Part shown: positions 5,935-6,051 of the stretch, one piece after another | Layout: each line of letters starts with the position of its first letter | Numbering within the stretch: the stretch's first letter is position 1 | Source: Comamonadaceae bacterium | GTDB lineage: Bacteria; Pseudomonadota; Gammaproteobacteria; Burkholderiales; Burkholderiaceae_C | Reading direction: 5' to 3' | Assembly (NCBI GenBank): GCA_013298415.1 | Contig: JAAFHN010000182.1 | Coordinates: 1-6,051, forward strand | DNA: 6,051 nucleotides | Notes under the pieces: model-generated | Told to the model about the DNA's origin: nothing | Databases searched by the model: none | Seen by the model: the letters and a program-made list of their open reading frames with translations, nothing else | Made by a program: the position numbers and the translations under genes

Positions 5935-6051
5935 ACCTCTCGCCCGATGGGAGCCGCGGGCATGGCCTCGCCGCCGTGCAGGCTAGGGTCGAACGCGGCC
6001 AGCTTTTGCGTGAGGCTGAGCTTTGGTGGCGCGGCGTGCGAAATCACGATG
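5928..6051 (-). CDS. mazE: MazE-type antitoxin, C-terminal part (5' end beyond window)
   Basis: The frame enters from the right edge and gives 40 complete codons ending at TAG (5930-5928). The visible part contains KLSLTQKLAAFDPSLHGGEA and ends PIGREVW. A DPxxHGGE segment followed by a PxGREVW end is what I recognise as the C-terminal tail of MazE antitoxins paired with MazF. In this family the flexible C-terminus wraps around the toxin and covers its RNA-binding groove, while the missing N-terminus would be the AbrB-like DNA-binding domain that autoregulates the operon. The gene lies directly upstream of mazF and overlaps it, the standard antitoxin-first order. The promoter and start are outside the window. 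Confidence 0.82.
   Translation of the reverse strand, partial: IVISHAAPPKLSLTQKLAAFDPSLHGGEAMPAAPIGREVW

Overview
The window looks like chromosomal DNA from a high-GC betaproteobacterium, most plausibly Burkholderiales/Comamonadaceae. The basis is the strong G/C third-position bias, a secreted glycine-rich DUF11-repeat protein of a type common there, and a MazF variant and MazE tail that resemble the versions I recall from that group. This placement is an inference from gene style, not from a marker gene.

Layout. (1) Positions 1-2845, minus strand: the first 948 codons of one very large secreted protein. It has a signal peptide, a long N-terminal region, a glycine-rich middle and DUF11-type repeats. 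The frame has no stop and leaves the window at its left edge. (2) Positions 2846-3093: a non-coding stretch upstream of that gene, holding three short inverted repeats. (3) Positions 3094-3495, minus strand: a decayed cation-diffusion-facilitator (CDF) transporter gene with an in-frame amber codon and an apparent in-frame loss of its middle. (4) Positions 3496-3619: a control region with a sigma70-like promoter and two tandem TTAC-N4-GTAA dyads of the BlaI/MecI operator type. (5) Positions 3620-5439, plus strand: a two-gene operon, a BlaI/MecI-family repressor followed with a 4-bp overlap by a BlaR1-like M56 membrane metalloprotease. (6) Positions 5440-5550: a short convergent gap. (7) Positions 5551-6051, minus strand: a MazE/MazF-type toxin-antitoxin pair, with the antitoxin cut by the right edge.

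How the genes work together. The repressor and protease form a signalling pair. By analogy with BlaR1-BlaI, the repressor should bind the two dyads over its own promoter, and the protease should relay an extracellytoplasmic signal that relieves repression. No beta-lactamase or PBP gene lies in the window. The protease ends in a sensor tail of about 118 residues with two cysteines, instead of the large penicillin-binding sensor of true BlaR1. The pair therefore probably senses something other than beta-lactam, or senses it differently, and its target genes are unknown. MazE and MazF form a separate toxin-antitoxin module. The large surface protein and the dead CDF gene have no evident functional link to the others.
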